Source of the DNA: Dipteris shenzhenensis
Taxonomy: Eukaryota; Polypodiophyta; Polypodiopsida; Gleicheniales
Length of the DNA stretch: 64,000 bases
Assembly (NCBI GenBank): GCA_047967505.1
Contig: CM106539.1
Reading direction: 5' to 3' (one strand)
Below, one piece after another: positions 42,520-54,095 of this stretch. Position 1 is the first letter of the stretch, and the number at the start of each line of letters is the position of its first letter. A program made the translations under genes and the position numbers. The notes below the pieces were generated by a model, which saw only the letters and a list, made by a program, of their open reading frames with translations, searched no databases and was not told the DNA's origin.

Positions 42520-43760
42520 ATGTGATTGGTACTAAATAGTACTAAGTGCTAAGTGCTACTAATAGTGCTAAATACGACTAATACTACTAAGTACTGCTAC
42601 ATAGTACTAAATACGACTAATATTGCTAAGTACTAAATAGTAGTAATGCTAATCCTAATACTGCTACATAATACTAAGTGCTAACTAAGGTACTAAATAC
42701 TACTAATACTAATTAGTACTAAGTACTAAATAGTGCTAAATACTACTAAATACTACTGACACTAAATACTACTAAATATTACTAAATACTACTGATACTA
42801 AATAGTACTAAGTGCTAACTAAAGCTAAATACTACTAAATACTACTGATACTACTAAATAGTACTAAATGCTACATATTAAATAGTACTAACTGCTAACT
42901 TAGAGTGCTGAATAGTAGATGATAAACAGTATTAAATGCTAAATAGTAGTGAATGCCGAATAGTACTAAATGATGAATAGTAGTAAATACTAAATTATAG
43001 TTCTAAAAACTAAATAGTGCTAAATATTTAATAGTACTAAATGCTAGATAGCACTAAATGGTACTAAATGCTTAGTAGTATTTAGCCTTTTAGGCTATCT
43101 TTTTAGTACTAAATGATATATGGTACTACATGCTAGGTGGTGCTAATATTACTAGATGTTGAACAATCCTAAATGATAAATAGTACTAAATGCTAAATAG
43201 TGCTGAATAGCACTACATGCCGAATACTACTAAATGCTAAATAGTGTTAAATGTTATATAGTGTTGAAACACACAGTACTAGTAGTGCTAGATATTGCTA
43301 AATAGTACTAAATGCTAACTAGTACTAAATGCTTAGTAGCATTTAGCCTTTTTAGCTATCCTTTTAGTACTAAGTACATAGTTTTAGTAGTGCTAGATAA
43401 TGCTGAAACACAACTATACTAGCAGTGCCAGATAGTGCCAAATAGTACTAAATGGTTATGCTTTTAGTACTAAATGCTAAGTAGCGCTAATATTACTAAA
43501 TGCTAAGTAGCGCTAATATTACTAAATGCTGAGCAGTCCGAAATGCTAAATAATACTTGATGCTAAATAGTGCTATATAGTACTAAAAGCTAAATAGTAC
43601 TACTGAATGCTAAATAGTGTTGAATACTACTAAATGCTAAATAGTACTAAATAGTACTAAAGTCTAGATAGTGCAAAATGTTAAACATTGCCAAATGCCA
43701 AACAGTTCTAAATCCTAAATATTGCTAAATCACCTAAACAATACTATTTAGTACTAAATA
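42520..43760. repeat. 1.2-kb TAGTACTAAATGCTAAATAG-type array
   Basis: Many tens of degenerate units of TAGTACTAAATGC and CTAAATAGTGCTAA, all on one theme, lie between the RING-like part and the middle part of FCP1-like copy 2. A related array stands at 50575-50960 next to copy 3. There is no coding potential. Confidence 0.85.
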
Positions 43761-43829
43761 ACTGACTTCAAATGTTCAGCATGTACAATATTATATTACT
43801 CTATTAGGTAATAAGTAATAAGAAAATAA

Positions 43830-44600
43830 GAGTGAAAGAAATATACCTGCTTTGTCAAAGCCCATGGCAGCCAACCATGCATTTGATACCAATACATTGC
43901 AAGACTGATGAATACATTGCAAGTTCTTAGAAATATGGAATGCTGCACACATGATGTATGTGTGCAAGCATGGTGCAAAAAGCACATCAATAGTTTCTTG
44001 AGAAAATCCAAGCCCACAGAAAACACACCTGTATATTTATTGAAAGGGTAAGTACACTACTTGTAAGAGGACCCAACTCTAAAAACTAAAACATCGATTT
44101 GTACATGGAAGTTAAGAATTTCACCATTCAATATTCACGTTCATAGTCGCTATTGTAGAGTCTATGGGATGGTGAGTTGGTGCAGGATTCAGAACTCCAG
44201 GACCTAACTTGGGAGCTTCTCAATCAGATGCTGTACGTTGCTAAAAAAACTTGAGCTTGCTTTGTAGTGCTGTCCAATGCTGATTCGCTGCCTTTTTTGC
44301 TGATTCAAATATTACTTTTGCTGCATCTAGTTCTACCTCAAGTTTTGCTACATCCTTCAAGAACTCATCCTACAGTACACTACCATGTAATAAATTGTCT
44401 ACTTTACTATGCACCCAGCTAAGGTTTGCCCTCAGTTGCAGTAGCAGCCTCAAAATCTGCATGCAATCTTGCATTCTCCTTTGACACTATACCCTTCCAC
44501 TCATGTAGTACACCTTCTTGCTCCACACTGAACTTTCATTGATCCTGTAAACTTACAAGCTCCTATTTTGTTGTAGACATGCCTGTTAGATATCAATGAT
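43830..44600 (-). pseudogene. Coiled coil and RING-like cluster of the FCP1-like gene, copy 2
   Basis: The minus strand encodes coiled-coil stretches (EGVLHEWKGIVSKENARLHA, about 44520-44460; KDVAKLEVELDAAKVIFESA, about 44360-44300), then VFCGLGFSQETIDVLFAPCL followed by HTYIMCAAFH (44035-43945). The last part lines up with the copy 1 cluster CYICTTCGW..., ..LPCKHTYHIYY, so both copies share the order coiled coil, Cys/His cluster, FCP1-like domain. One Cys pair is incomplete here. Its 5' end is cut by the LTR of Copia-A2 near 44640. Confidence 0.5.
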
Positions 44601-44639
44601 CCACTCTCGTGTAACTATGTGGGAACCAGCTAACTCTAC

Positions 44640-45722
44640 TTGTAAGCCTCCCATATGAGGAGAAGGCATTTGAGTAGCTCGGTTATCCGGTAGGTCCTAG
44701 TTTGGACACTAGATGGGGGCCATGTGTGGCCTGATGGCTGGAAAGCTTCAGATAGAGTTAGCACACTGCCAACTAGGCTACATGCAAGTGTGGGAAGGCA
44801 TACCATGATTGACCGCATTGAGGGTAGATGGAGCATTTCCCAAGGCAACCCACCACTCTCGAGTTGCGGGACCCGTTTGGAGCCCTAGATGATCCTAGAT
44901 GGCTGTGGGCCGAATGAAGACCATAGGTTAGTTGCTCTATTCTGTGCCATAGTTCTATCATGTGGTCGGTGGCCTATTTCGAGACCAACCTCTAGTCGGT
45001 AGGTTTGGGCAGACTGGGTCGGTCTCCCAATTGAATCTAACTGACTACGACTAGTGGCTATATAAGAGCAAGCCCGTGAAGCCCATAATCATCACTGGCT
45101 ACATCAACCCTGATTCCTTAGCATCCAGCCTCTGTCCTCTACTGTTTCCAGCACGACATCAAAGCTTCTCACATAGGAGCACACGGCTGGGAGGCAGCGC
45201 CATTTATTGTATTAGTTTTATAGTAATCAAAATTTTGATTCTCCATACTATTTGCTTTTCTCTCTTGCATATGAGCTCTTGTTATCTGTTGAGCACAGAC
45301 GTTGTATTGTTTTCATACATTGTATCAGAGCTTGCGCTCTAGCAAGAAGATTTGGTAGTGTGTTTTTGTTTGCGAGTAGATTGTGAGAGATGGCCCAGCC
45401 CACAAGACTGCAAATCCCATCGTTCGGCAAAAGCGAAAAGTTGGACGGCACTAACTATCCACTCAGGAAGTTCAAGATGAAGACCATCCTAAGCGCATAC
45501 GAGCTTTGGGATACTGCTACTGGGGTGGACCTGAAGCTAGTTGCGAGGCTGAATCTAGCAAATGTAGCACAACAGATAGTACCAACCGCACATGATATTC
45601 TTGCGTGGACAAGAAGAAATGCAGATGAGCTGTGTTCTATTGTCTGCAGTGTAAGTGATTCTATCATGGCATTAATTCAACATGTCACCACAGCGAAGGA
45701 GGCATGGACGGTCTTGAAATGG
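44640..45722 (+). mobile_element. Copia-A2: 5' LTR, primer site and start of gag
   Basis: An LTR of roughly 680 bp ends CATACA at 45319; its start near 44640 (TGTAAGCCTCC) is tentative. A TATATAAG box lies near 45059. The primer site is TGTATCAGAGC at 45321-45331. Gag starts at ATG 45390 (MAQPTRLQIPSFGKSEKLDG) and is open to about 45722, ending in AWTVLKW, where the element breaks off. It has fewer stops than A1 over the shared part. Confidence 0.8.
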
Positions 45723-47199
45723 TTAGCATATTGAAACGGTCTTGGCATATTGAACATATACCTAGGTCCATCTCCACAAAAGTAATATACGTTGGAATGG
45801 TAGAGGGTTTTCTGATAGCCAGGCCCACAAAATTAGGATCCAAGTTACGAACATGGCCTCCATCCTAATATGTTGGAGTGCGGCATGTGCATCGCGTGCT
45901 TATTGACAATATGCAACGGAGATGCGGCATTTCTCCTCGTATGCATTTTCTATGTCTTGCCTGTGTTTGGAATATTGGAGAAATGCATTCACATGATTCA
46001 ATTCAGCTCCAATTCAATAAGCAACCACTAGTTCTCATTCATCACGCGTCGATATTCAAACATAGCATCATGCACTACGATGTTTGGAAATGCTAGATCT
46101 TCCCTTGCTGCACTTTGCGGTGCTGGTTGTGGGCCCTATGCAATGCCAACCGCCTCTACACCTTTATCTCCCATGGCTTCATGCACATTCATAAATAGTT
46201 CGGAGCTTGTCACAGAAACTACATAGATGCAAAACATGCTAATGAGTACATTATCTATGATATAACAACTATGAGCACATATGGAAAGAATTGGTATGTA
46301 CTTCACTCACTTGAAGCCGAGCTTCACTTCCCACATTAGTGGCGGGTGGTGATGCAACCATGGGAATAGCGGTGGTAGTGGTTATCCTTGGCTGCGATGA
46401 TTGTTTGTTGCATGTCTGAGGAGAGGAGGCAAAGTCTATAGGCACGTTGAGCACGAACTTTGCATATAACATCTTTGCAAAGTAGAGTGGCATGGCTCCA
46501 CTATGAGGCTTCTTTGATTTGATCATGTAATGAATATAATATGCATTGTCCCCCATATCTTGGTGGTGAGAATTTTTAATGGGACACCATCCATGTGAGG
46601 CATTGCTGCAATCCCACACAACTGCTGCACCATCATTTAAGACCACTGTGTTGATGTGGCTATATATGTGGCTGTACTTCTAACCATTTGGATCATGAAA
46701 GACACTTGCATTAGCAATTGTGTGAGCCTCATCTTTCATTGTTGGTGGGAGGAGCATCACCCACATCCATTTTATGTTTCATTGTGATCTTCACCCATAG
46801 TTTTGGTCCTAGGACTAATCGTATGCAACTTGTGTTGACCATTGTGACGAGGATGCCATGGTGAAAGAGAAAGCGAGTGAAGATATAATAACCATGCCAA
46901 TACCAAATGAGCGACATGGTGTTGAAACATTTAATTGTAGAATAGTTATTCAAATTACAATATGTGAGAATTTATCCATCTATTTTAATTGTGGACTGAT
47001 CATGATTGATTAAATTGAATAAATAAAACAAGCAAACTCTTGCAAATTTTTACAATTGAGTTGAAGATACATGTAATAGGAACATTTTTAAATCCATATG
47101 TACAATCCAAGGACATTAGAAATTTGGCAATCAAAATTGTGGTTGTATGGGTCAAGATAAAAAAGATGCAGCCAATGTTGAACAACATGTCTTCATTTC
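45723..47199. other. Unassigned sequence with one minus-strand open frame
   Basis: The open frame 46646-46269 on the minus strand (NDGAAVVWDCSNASHGWCPI) extends backwards without a Met to about 46720 as ...ATYI- or HIYSHINTV-like text. I do not recognise it; a Thr/Pro/Ser-rich tail follows. The rest holds nothing I can support. Confidence 0.3.
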
Positions 47200-47562
47200 C
47201 TAGATGGGTTGCATTGCCACATCCTCATTCACATTGAAAGTATGCATTTTTGTCAAAATTGCATCCATGGTAACTCTCTTCTTTGGATCAATCCTATATA
47301 GCAAGTCCCCACAATCAACCAAGAGTTTGATTGCAATGTCTCCTTTCATTGAGTTGTCACTGAGAGCTTTTGCAGCATCTATGAGAAAGTTGGAAATTTC
47401 TCTAAATAGCCAACCTACAAAAGCAAAACAATTTGAATCTGGTACCCATGCATCGTGGGACTTATATGTGTATTTGTACTGGCATAAAATTTCGGCACTA
47501 ACCATGGAAAGGCCTTTGGAGTTGCATAAGCCAGGTCTTGTGGATACATTCTTTTGGTCCAA
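47200..47562 (-). pseudogene. Possible C-terminal protein-kinase fragment
   Basis: The minus-strand frame contains DCGDLLYRIDPKKRVTMDAI followed by LTKMHTF, which resembles the end of a protein kinase domain (DLL..L..DPKKR.T...L.H..F). Upstream is a helical segment (FLIDAAKALSDNSMKGDIAI). No other kinase motif was found nearby, so this is a weak call; a chance resemblance is possible. Confidence 0.3.
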
Positions 47563-48960
47563 ATTCTAATGGAGGCTTATGCTCGTCATCCCCTGTGAAG
47601 TCCAACATGTAGTTGGTTGCTTGTAGATCGGTGTGTGGTATGCATATACCTTTGTTCGTGGACTGGTCTCAAACCACTAGCAATAGCAGTAACAATGGAC
47701 AAAGAATGTTGATAGAATAAGCTTGCTCACAACCTGGTGAGTGGAGAGTTCTAGTCGACAAAGCAAGGTTCTTCACTTGGATGTGTGGTCCTAATCCATC
47801 TCACATATGTTTTGCAATGCTTTGGGAGACACATCAGCATATCGTGCACACTTCCCCCATTGAAAAATAGAGTGAGGACACAGAGTATCCCAATACCTGA
47901 CACACAGCTTTATAAACCTATATCATCGCTAGCTAATTCTTTAGTGCTAGATGAGTGTGGGGATCACCCTATTACTCCTCTTGCCAGTGTACCATGATGC
48001 TGGCCCTAGGACACCCACAACCTGTATCTAGAATACCTTCACTTCTCCTCCCTTGCCCACTGGTTCATGCAAGGTTAGTGCTTGCAATGGAAAGTGCACT
48101 GTGTGGGATCACATTGGAAAATTCTATACATAATTCTATCTGTGCTCACCTTCAGCTCAAGCTGGATCAGCATTTGATTTTTTGCCCACTAGCCATCTTG
48201 TTCATATGAACTAGGGTACTAGCTGTTGCCTTTCTAGCAGCCCCTTTCATCTTCATGTTTTTTCCTTGAGTAGAAATCTACAACGCCTTCTATTCAAACG
48301 TCTAGAATGCAAGCTTCTCCTCTTTATTGATAGGCAAAGTGGCATTGTTCATCTTGCCATATATTTCCCATTGACCCATAGGATTTCCCAACACTCGAGG
48401 GAAATATTGATCAACTATCAATTTAACCTTTGACCATGACACTCGGCCATGTCCGAGCTAGCTCATGTATAGATGGTAAAATACTTGGGCTAGCATTTGA
48501 TCACGTAAATATATTGAGGTCACATGGGCCCAAATGTTTTGTCACCCAATCCTATCATGTTTGATTTTAACTTACGAACAGGCATCAGAACTGTGAATTT
48601 CGTAAAGTCACTATCGAGTGTAAACCTATCAGCTGGCAGAGGCTAGAGTAGGAAACATATAAAAAATCACATAATCAAGATGATCTAGATTAGCTTTACT
48701 AATCACACATGTGGTTCAGAAGGGTTGTTATGAGGATGAACCTATTGGCAAAAGCAAGCCATCATTCGGATAAAACTTGGCTCTATTGACACCTATGTAT
48801 ATAAATACTACCTAGATATATATGATATATAAGAAGATTGAAGCAAGGGGAACCAGCTAGCAGATGGAAGAGCCATCACCCGACTTCGATCTTTACTATG
48901 CTATTACAAACATTAGTCAAGATGAGGTGATTTCGATTGGCCGAAGCAGGTCATCTCTTG
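47563..48960. other. Unassigned sequence
   Basis: No gene, RNA or element boundary could be supported. Short open frames here show no recognisable similarity. Confidence 0.4.
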
Positions 48961-48979
48961 GCATGACTGATACACAAAC

Positions 48980-49199
48980 ATGCATCTCTCTCTATCTCTC
49001 TTTCCCTCTCTCTCTTTTACTCTCCCTCTCTCTCTTTTACTCTCCCTTTCTCTCTGTTCATCTCCCTTGCTCTCTTTCCCTCTCTCTTTTACCCTCCCTC
49101 TCTCTCTTTTCCTTTCTCCCTCCTCTCTCCCTCTCTCTCTCTCCCTCTCTCCCTCTCTCCCTCTCTCTCTTTCCCTCTCCCTCTCTCTCTTTCCTCTAG

Positions 49200-49230
<31 letters not shown>

Positions 49231-49297
49231 ATCCCTCTCTTTCCCTCTCTCCCTATATTTCACACACCCTCTCTCTCTTTCCCTCTCTAACAGCCTG
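48980..49297. repeat. Imperfect (CT)n / CTCTCTTTCCC microsatellite
   Basis: About 320 bp of CT-rich repeat. The overlapping open frames (Ser/Leu-rich on plus, Arg/Glu-rich on minus) are artefacts of the repeat. Confidence 0.9.
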
Positions 49298-49959
49298 TAG
49301 TCAACTAGGGCGAGGTGATTCTATCCGATCGAGGTGAGCCATCACCTAGCCCGGCGGACTGATTGACACCAAAGACTAAAGAAGAAAAATCACCCAAAGA
49401 TGAAAAAAAACAGACAAGTAGAAGAAATCGATAGCTATATGTGTGGTAGTGGTGAGGGCGAGGTCTTTTTATAAGATTTTGTAGTGACACCATGCGGTAC
49501 CTCCCCCGACTGTGTGGTGTGTCAATGCAGGATTTGTGGAGACTGGTGATGATACTGCACATCCTATTGTGCAGATTGGCAAAATTCCTTTGTCTATGTA
49601 GGATCGGAAATCGGATGGTTCATGATGACACATGTGCTAATATGATAAACACTGCATAGTATGGGTGCATCACCAAGCGGTGTCTCTTGGCACCCTAAAA
49701 AAAACCGCGCGGTATATCTATGGGACTATGCGGGGTATAGTGAATTGATGAAGGATGCAATATGCCATGGATAGAACAAGGCAAATAGCTGTTGAGAGAG
49801 AGAAAAACACAAATAGAACATCTAACTATGTACACAAGAAATAGAAAGACAAATCCATGCCAACCCAAAAAGCCTTGTTTAGACATTTGTCGTGATTTTG
49901 TTCATTCTGCATGTGGATGAAACATGGGATAAGTGCACCAATTTATCTCATGCAAGTCC
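49298..49959. other. Unassigned sequence with GCGGT motifs
   Basis: Words such as ACCATGCGGTAC, CCAAGCGGTGTC and ACCGCGCGGTAT recur at 49490-49735 and resemble those at 3790-3900. No gene was recognised. Confidence 0.4.
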
Positions 49960-50434
49960 ATGGACCTTGAACAGGCTGGAGCCCATCAATGGACATACTG
50001 CATCAGACATGGAGAAGGAATCTATAACATATGCGATGGATAGAGACCAACTGGCTGACATGCTTTAGATGGGTGACCATTTTGTAGTACTACAGTCCCC
50101 TACAAATGAAGATAATGAGGATTATTATGTGGTGCAGTGCTCAAAATAAAAAACAGTCCTCATAGAGCAAGAGACAGATGGTTGGGGTAATGTCTTCAAC
50201 ATTGGGGATCAAGTGGTTTTTGGAATCTTTTATGCAAAAATCCCAAAATGCAAAAGAAATTAGGCATTACTAAAAGATGCACCTCCTACTATAGTGCATG
50301 CTAATGCAGTGTTGGCAATAAAGTTCCAAATGTCACAAGCAAAGCACAAGGTTAAAGGAGAGAGAACCATCATATACCCCAGGAGGTGCACGAATGGATC
50401 TTGGCAAACATTTCTCTATAAGAACTGTTGCTGA
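49960..50434 (+). pseudogene. Transposase-like gene, copy X3 (C-terminal domain only)
   Basis: The plus strand reads MEKESITYAMDRDQLADML, a TAG stop, then GDHFVVLQSPTNEDNEDYYV, VQCSK, a stop, DGWGNVFNIGDQVVFGIFYA and ANAVLAIKFQM. This lines up with the C-termini of X1 (GDNFAVVTD, LVRAIKFRM) and X2 (GDNFVVIAPHDND, DAWGNVCGQGSFVV, HLVRAIK). The DDE-like core is absent. It points towards FCP1-like copy 3, whose stop is about 1.5 kb away, with the TACTA array between. Confidence 0.55.
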
Positions 50435-50574
50435 GCATGTATTTTTGCAATGGATCTTACATATTTTTGTGCGCATTTTGTATTTTTAGCTACCCCTTTG
50501 GGGACTGATTTTTGTAATACAAAGGCATCTTGTTTCTCTTGGGGATGCTCCGCAATGAGGAACTTTAACAATTT

Positions 50575-50912
50575 TTAATATTATTAGTTCTAATTGTGTA
50601 CTATTATATTATTACTGTTTAGGGATTGCTGTCATATCATACTATTAGCCCTATTCTTTAGTGATTGTGTACTATTGTAGTATTTTTTATAGTTCATATT
50701 AAGTTTGTTCTACTGTCATATCATACTACTTATTACTATTTAGTTAGTACTATTTAGTACTATGTACTACTATCTTAAGTAACTCATCTACTATTAATTT
50801 TGAGAGAGAGAGAGAGAACAATTATACTACTGTCATATCATACTACTTAGTACTATTTGGTTAGTACTATGTGATACTATGCAGTACTATCTTAAGTAGC
50901 ACATCTACTGTC

Positions 50913-50952
<40 letters not shown>

Positions 50953-50960
50953 TAGAGAGA
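50575..50960. repeat. TACTACTTAGTACTATTTAG-type array with (GA)n runs
   Basis: Units of ACTACTGTCATATCATACTA and TTAGTACTATTTAGTTAGTA are repeated, with (GA)n at about 50801-50816 and 50918-50946. The TAGTACTA theme is that of the array at 42520-43760. Confidence 0.8.
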
Positions 50961-51928
50961 GAACCATTGTACTACTGTCATATCATATTTTTGTAATGTT
51001 GTTCCTCCTTTTAATATATTGCACTTATAGTTCAGAATGAGCCATACAAAATCAGAAGGCACCATATAAAATCATAATGAGACATATAGAATCAGTCATA
51101 TGAGATTACGGAGTGCAAACGACTTGGATACAATAGCCTTGCAATGAACTCCACACACCCCAATATACAACTCAGTAAGGCTTGGACACATACAGCAGCT
51201 CTACAGCACTGCACTCCACACACCCCAATATACTATTTTCTAGGAAGGAATGACCCTAGAACATAGGAGTTTTTAGCCCTTCTTCCTCAACATCCTCGTT
51301 AGTAGCCCACTCGAGGGATTGTCGTCTCGAACATTCGAAGTTGCTATTTCTTCTGCGCCATACCCTACATCTGTAAGGTCTCTGAAGATGTTATCAGCCC
51401 TTTTTGCAATTCCATCATGTAGCTCTAGAGCATAAGAGTGTAAAGCTCTATTACACATTGATGTATCTATTTAATGCCAATCAAAAATAGCCAACTGTAT
51501 GAGCATCATAGCAGACATGACACATGATTCCTTAGCTTAGACCTGACTAACAGTTAGTATTATTTTATCCAAAACCAAAATTGATACTGTATGGTTTTGC
51601 AAAAAATACCATAAAAGATAACATATAAAAAAGGACGATATAATTTATTGCATCGACATTGGCTAATTATGCACTGGTTAAAACAATTGCTCACCTAGTA
51701 CTTTTATCAGCAAACACCAGTACCATTTAACAGCACCAATACCATGTAAGAACACTAGTATATTTATCAGCTCACCATTAATTTTATCAGCATAGTAGCA
51801 AGAGCAAAGTCTGTATTACAAAGTAACCATTAGAAGTTTGTATTTAGAAAGTAACAACATCTATATTCATCAATGTACAAGTCTTTTATAATATAGACTT
51901 CAAGGCCTAGTGCATGGTGGGTATTGGT
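50961..51928. other. Unassigned spacer 3' of FCP1-like copy 3
   Basis: A 61-residue minus-strand frame (51458-51273) includes ADNIFRDLTDVGYGAEEIAT but is not recognised. A repeated phrase CTCCACACACCCCAATATAC occurs at 51149 and 51211. Nothing else is supported. Confidence 0.35.
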
Positions 51929-52856
51929 TTACATAAGGATTATGCCTAAGAATCTATTGGCACATCTCATGTGGAAGGTCCAGTCCATGGGCTTTGGGTC
52001 TTCAGTTAACAGTGAAACGACAATATCAACACACCCCATGTCAGCATAATCTGCAAAAAAGACTTCAACAAATAATTTGGATGGATGCTCACCATGGGCA
52101 GCTGCAATGCACTCAATCACATGGCCTTCATAAGGGTATCTCATTGTAAAGGCAGGAACACTTTCTCTGGCATTTGCTATATCTAATAAGTATGGGAGCA
52201 ACTGATCTGATAGTTCATCATCATTAGGAACTCCGTCATAGGCAAAAGGAGTTATGCAGGAATCGGGTGGACTTAATGCTGCTTTTAAAGGAGTGTCATC
52301 AACCAGGAGTGTACTCATGGGATCATAGTCAATGTCATGTGTAGCCAATGCACTAAATGGCTTAAGCATACACATCTCATCTAGCCGTGTTGGGTGGCAC
52401 AATTCTTCCCTTGTACAACAATCCTCATGTGCAAAGTTGAACAGAAACTTGAATTCCCTAAACTCATCATATCCCAATTTGCTTTCTATCAAAGACACTA
52501 TGGGACTAACATTTCTTCTTATCATACTACTTGATGTAGCAATCTCAAAATGCTCCCATACAGATTTCATGAAATTGATCAATTGTGGCCGCAAAGAGAT
52601 GACATGATTGCCTAATTTATGAACATCACCACCTTGGGCCATTTCAGGAGCAGTCTGCCACCACATCTTTAATAATATTCCATTCAAATCAAAGATTAAC
52701 AACTTTTTTTGAGGAAGAACATCTCTGGAGTCACCTAGAAGTAACAATAACACATATTCAGATCCATCATACTTGAGTTGATGAATTGCAAAAGGAATTT
52801 TATATCAACTTACAAGAAGATAAATTGCAAAAAGAATTTCATTAAAAAAACAAGAA
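51929..52856 (-). pseudogene. FCP1/HAD-like domain, copy 3 (open frame of 274 residues)
   Basis: The frame 52753-51929 is open. Motif I is KKLLIFDLNGILL with Asp22 and Asn24; motif II is IATSSSMIRRN (Ser74-76, where copy 2 has TWSS); motif IV is TLLVDDTPLKAAL (Asp152-153). The C-terminal half (LPYLLDIANARESVPAFTMR, FVEVFFADYADMGCVDIVVS) is an extension beyond the HAD core. Sequence from 52754 to 52856 looks intronic and matches that of copy 2. Its 5' part, expected to encode the coiled coil and Cys/His cluster, is cut off by Copia-A3. The open frame may be a single exon of a broken gene, so a working protein is unlikely. The D-x-N-G motif makes standard FCP1 phosphatase activity doubtful. Confidence 0.65.
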
Positions 52857-53710
52857 AGTTGGCTCGTGTTTCATATGGATGTAAAATCTGCCTTTCTAAA
52901 TGGAGATCTCAAGGAGGAGGTATATGTAGAATAACCACCAGGTTTTGTGATCCTCGGTTCAGAAGGTAAAGTTTGTAAACTGAAGAAGGCACTTTATGGG
53001 CTGAAACAGGCCCCACGAGTGTGGTACCAGTGGACTGATGCCTACTTTTTGCAAAATAGGTTCAGGAGGAGCCCATCTGATGCAAATTTGTATAACTACA
53101 GAGAAGGCGGCAGGTGTATGATCGTGGTCCTTTATGTGGACGACCTTGTCATAACAGGGAACCATGAACAGAAGATCTCACAGACAAAGCATTTGCTAGG
53201 AAGAGAGTTTGAAATGATAGACCTTGGACTCATGCAAATCTATTTGGGGATTGAAGTTTGGCAAGAGCCAAAACAGATCATCTCACAGCTGAAGTATGCT
53301 GGAGAGATACTGAAGGCATTTGGCATGGCTGAGTGCAAGATAGTTGGCACCCATATGGAGGTTGATGTGAAGCTCTCAAATGAGGATTCATCACCGCTGG
53401 TGGATGAAGTAAAGTACAGAAGGCTTGTCGGTAGCTTGATTTACTTATGTAACATGCGGCCCGACATCAGCTTTGCAACTAGTGTACTAAGCAGGTTTTC
53501 CAATAAGCCCCGGGAGAACCATTGGAGGGCAGGGATGCGAGTGCTGAAATACATCAAAGGCACACTTGATTATGGCATCACCTATACCAAGGGCAACATC
53601 TTGGCCGGATTCTGTGACTCGAATTGGGCAGGAGACGTGGACAACAAGAGATCAGTGACAATTTACTATTTCTCACTTGGATCTGGAGCTGTGTCATGGG
53701 TCAGCAGGAA
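52857..53710 (+). mobile_element. Copia-A3, reverse transcriptase to RNase H fragment
   Basis: It begins abruptly inside reverse transcriptase (WLVFHMDVKSAFLNGDLKEE) and reads openly from 52947 to SWVSR at 53710. The active site VVLYVDDLVITG is intact. RNase H starts at ILAGFCDSNWAGDVDNKRSV. One TAA replaces Gln in the YVE(stop)PPG block (52932-52934). It corresponds to Copia-A1 but with Gln codons where A1 has TAG. It is 5' truncated against FCP1-like copy 3 and cut at 53710/53711 by CACTA-3. Confidence 0.88.
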
Positions 53711-53806
53711 CACTACTACACACGCATCCTATTGCGACGTTTACATACCGATGATTAGCGCCCGCTTAGCGTTAATCGTCGGTATAAAAATCGGGTTTCG
53801 TAAATC

Positions 53807-53899
53807 GTCGCTATATAGCGACTTTTGCTAAAAGTCGCTATATAGCGACGTTAGTAAAAGTCGCTATATAGCGACTTTTAAAAGTCGCTATATAGCGAC
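53807..53899. repeat. Left subterminal palindromes of CACTA-3
   Basis: Four perfect copies of the 16-bp palindrome GTCGCTATATAGCGAC lie at 53807, 53834, 53860 and 53884, spaced 24-27 bp, with further partial copies (ATTATAGCGACG near 53911). Confidence 0.95.
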
Positions 53900-54095
53900 A
53901 CTGAGACAAAATATTATAGCGACGTTTTACAGAGAGGTTTTTTTTTTTTTAAGGCCTTAAAAATTATTTTTTTCCAATGACAAAATTTTTTAAATTTTCA
54001 TACATGTTTGAGCTCATAGAGAATTAAAAAATGAGAGCATGTACATCAAGCCTTTGAAGCTCATATATTCATGTCCAAGTTTGAGATGAGAAAAA

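Noticed and set aside
48864-49300. Ser/Leu-rich and Arg/Glu-rich open frames of about 110 residues
   Set aside because: They are translations of an imperfect CT microsatellite.
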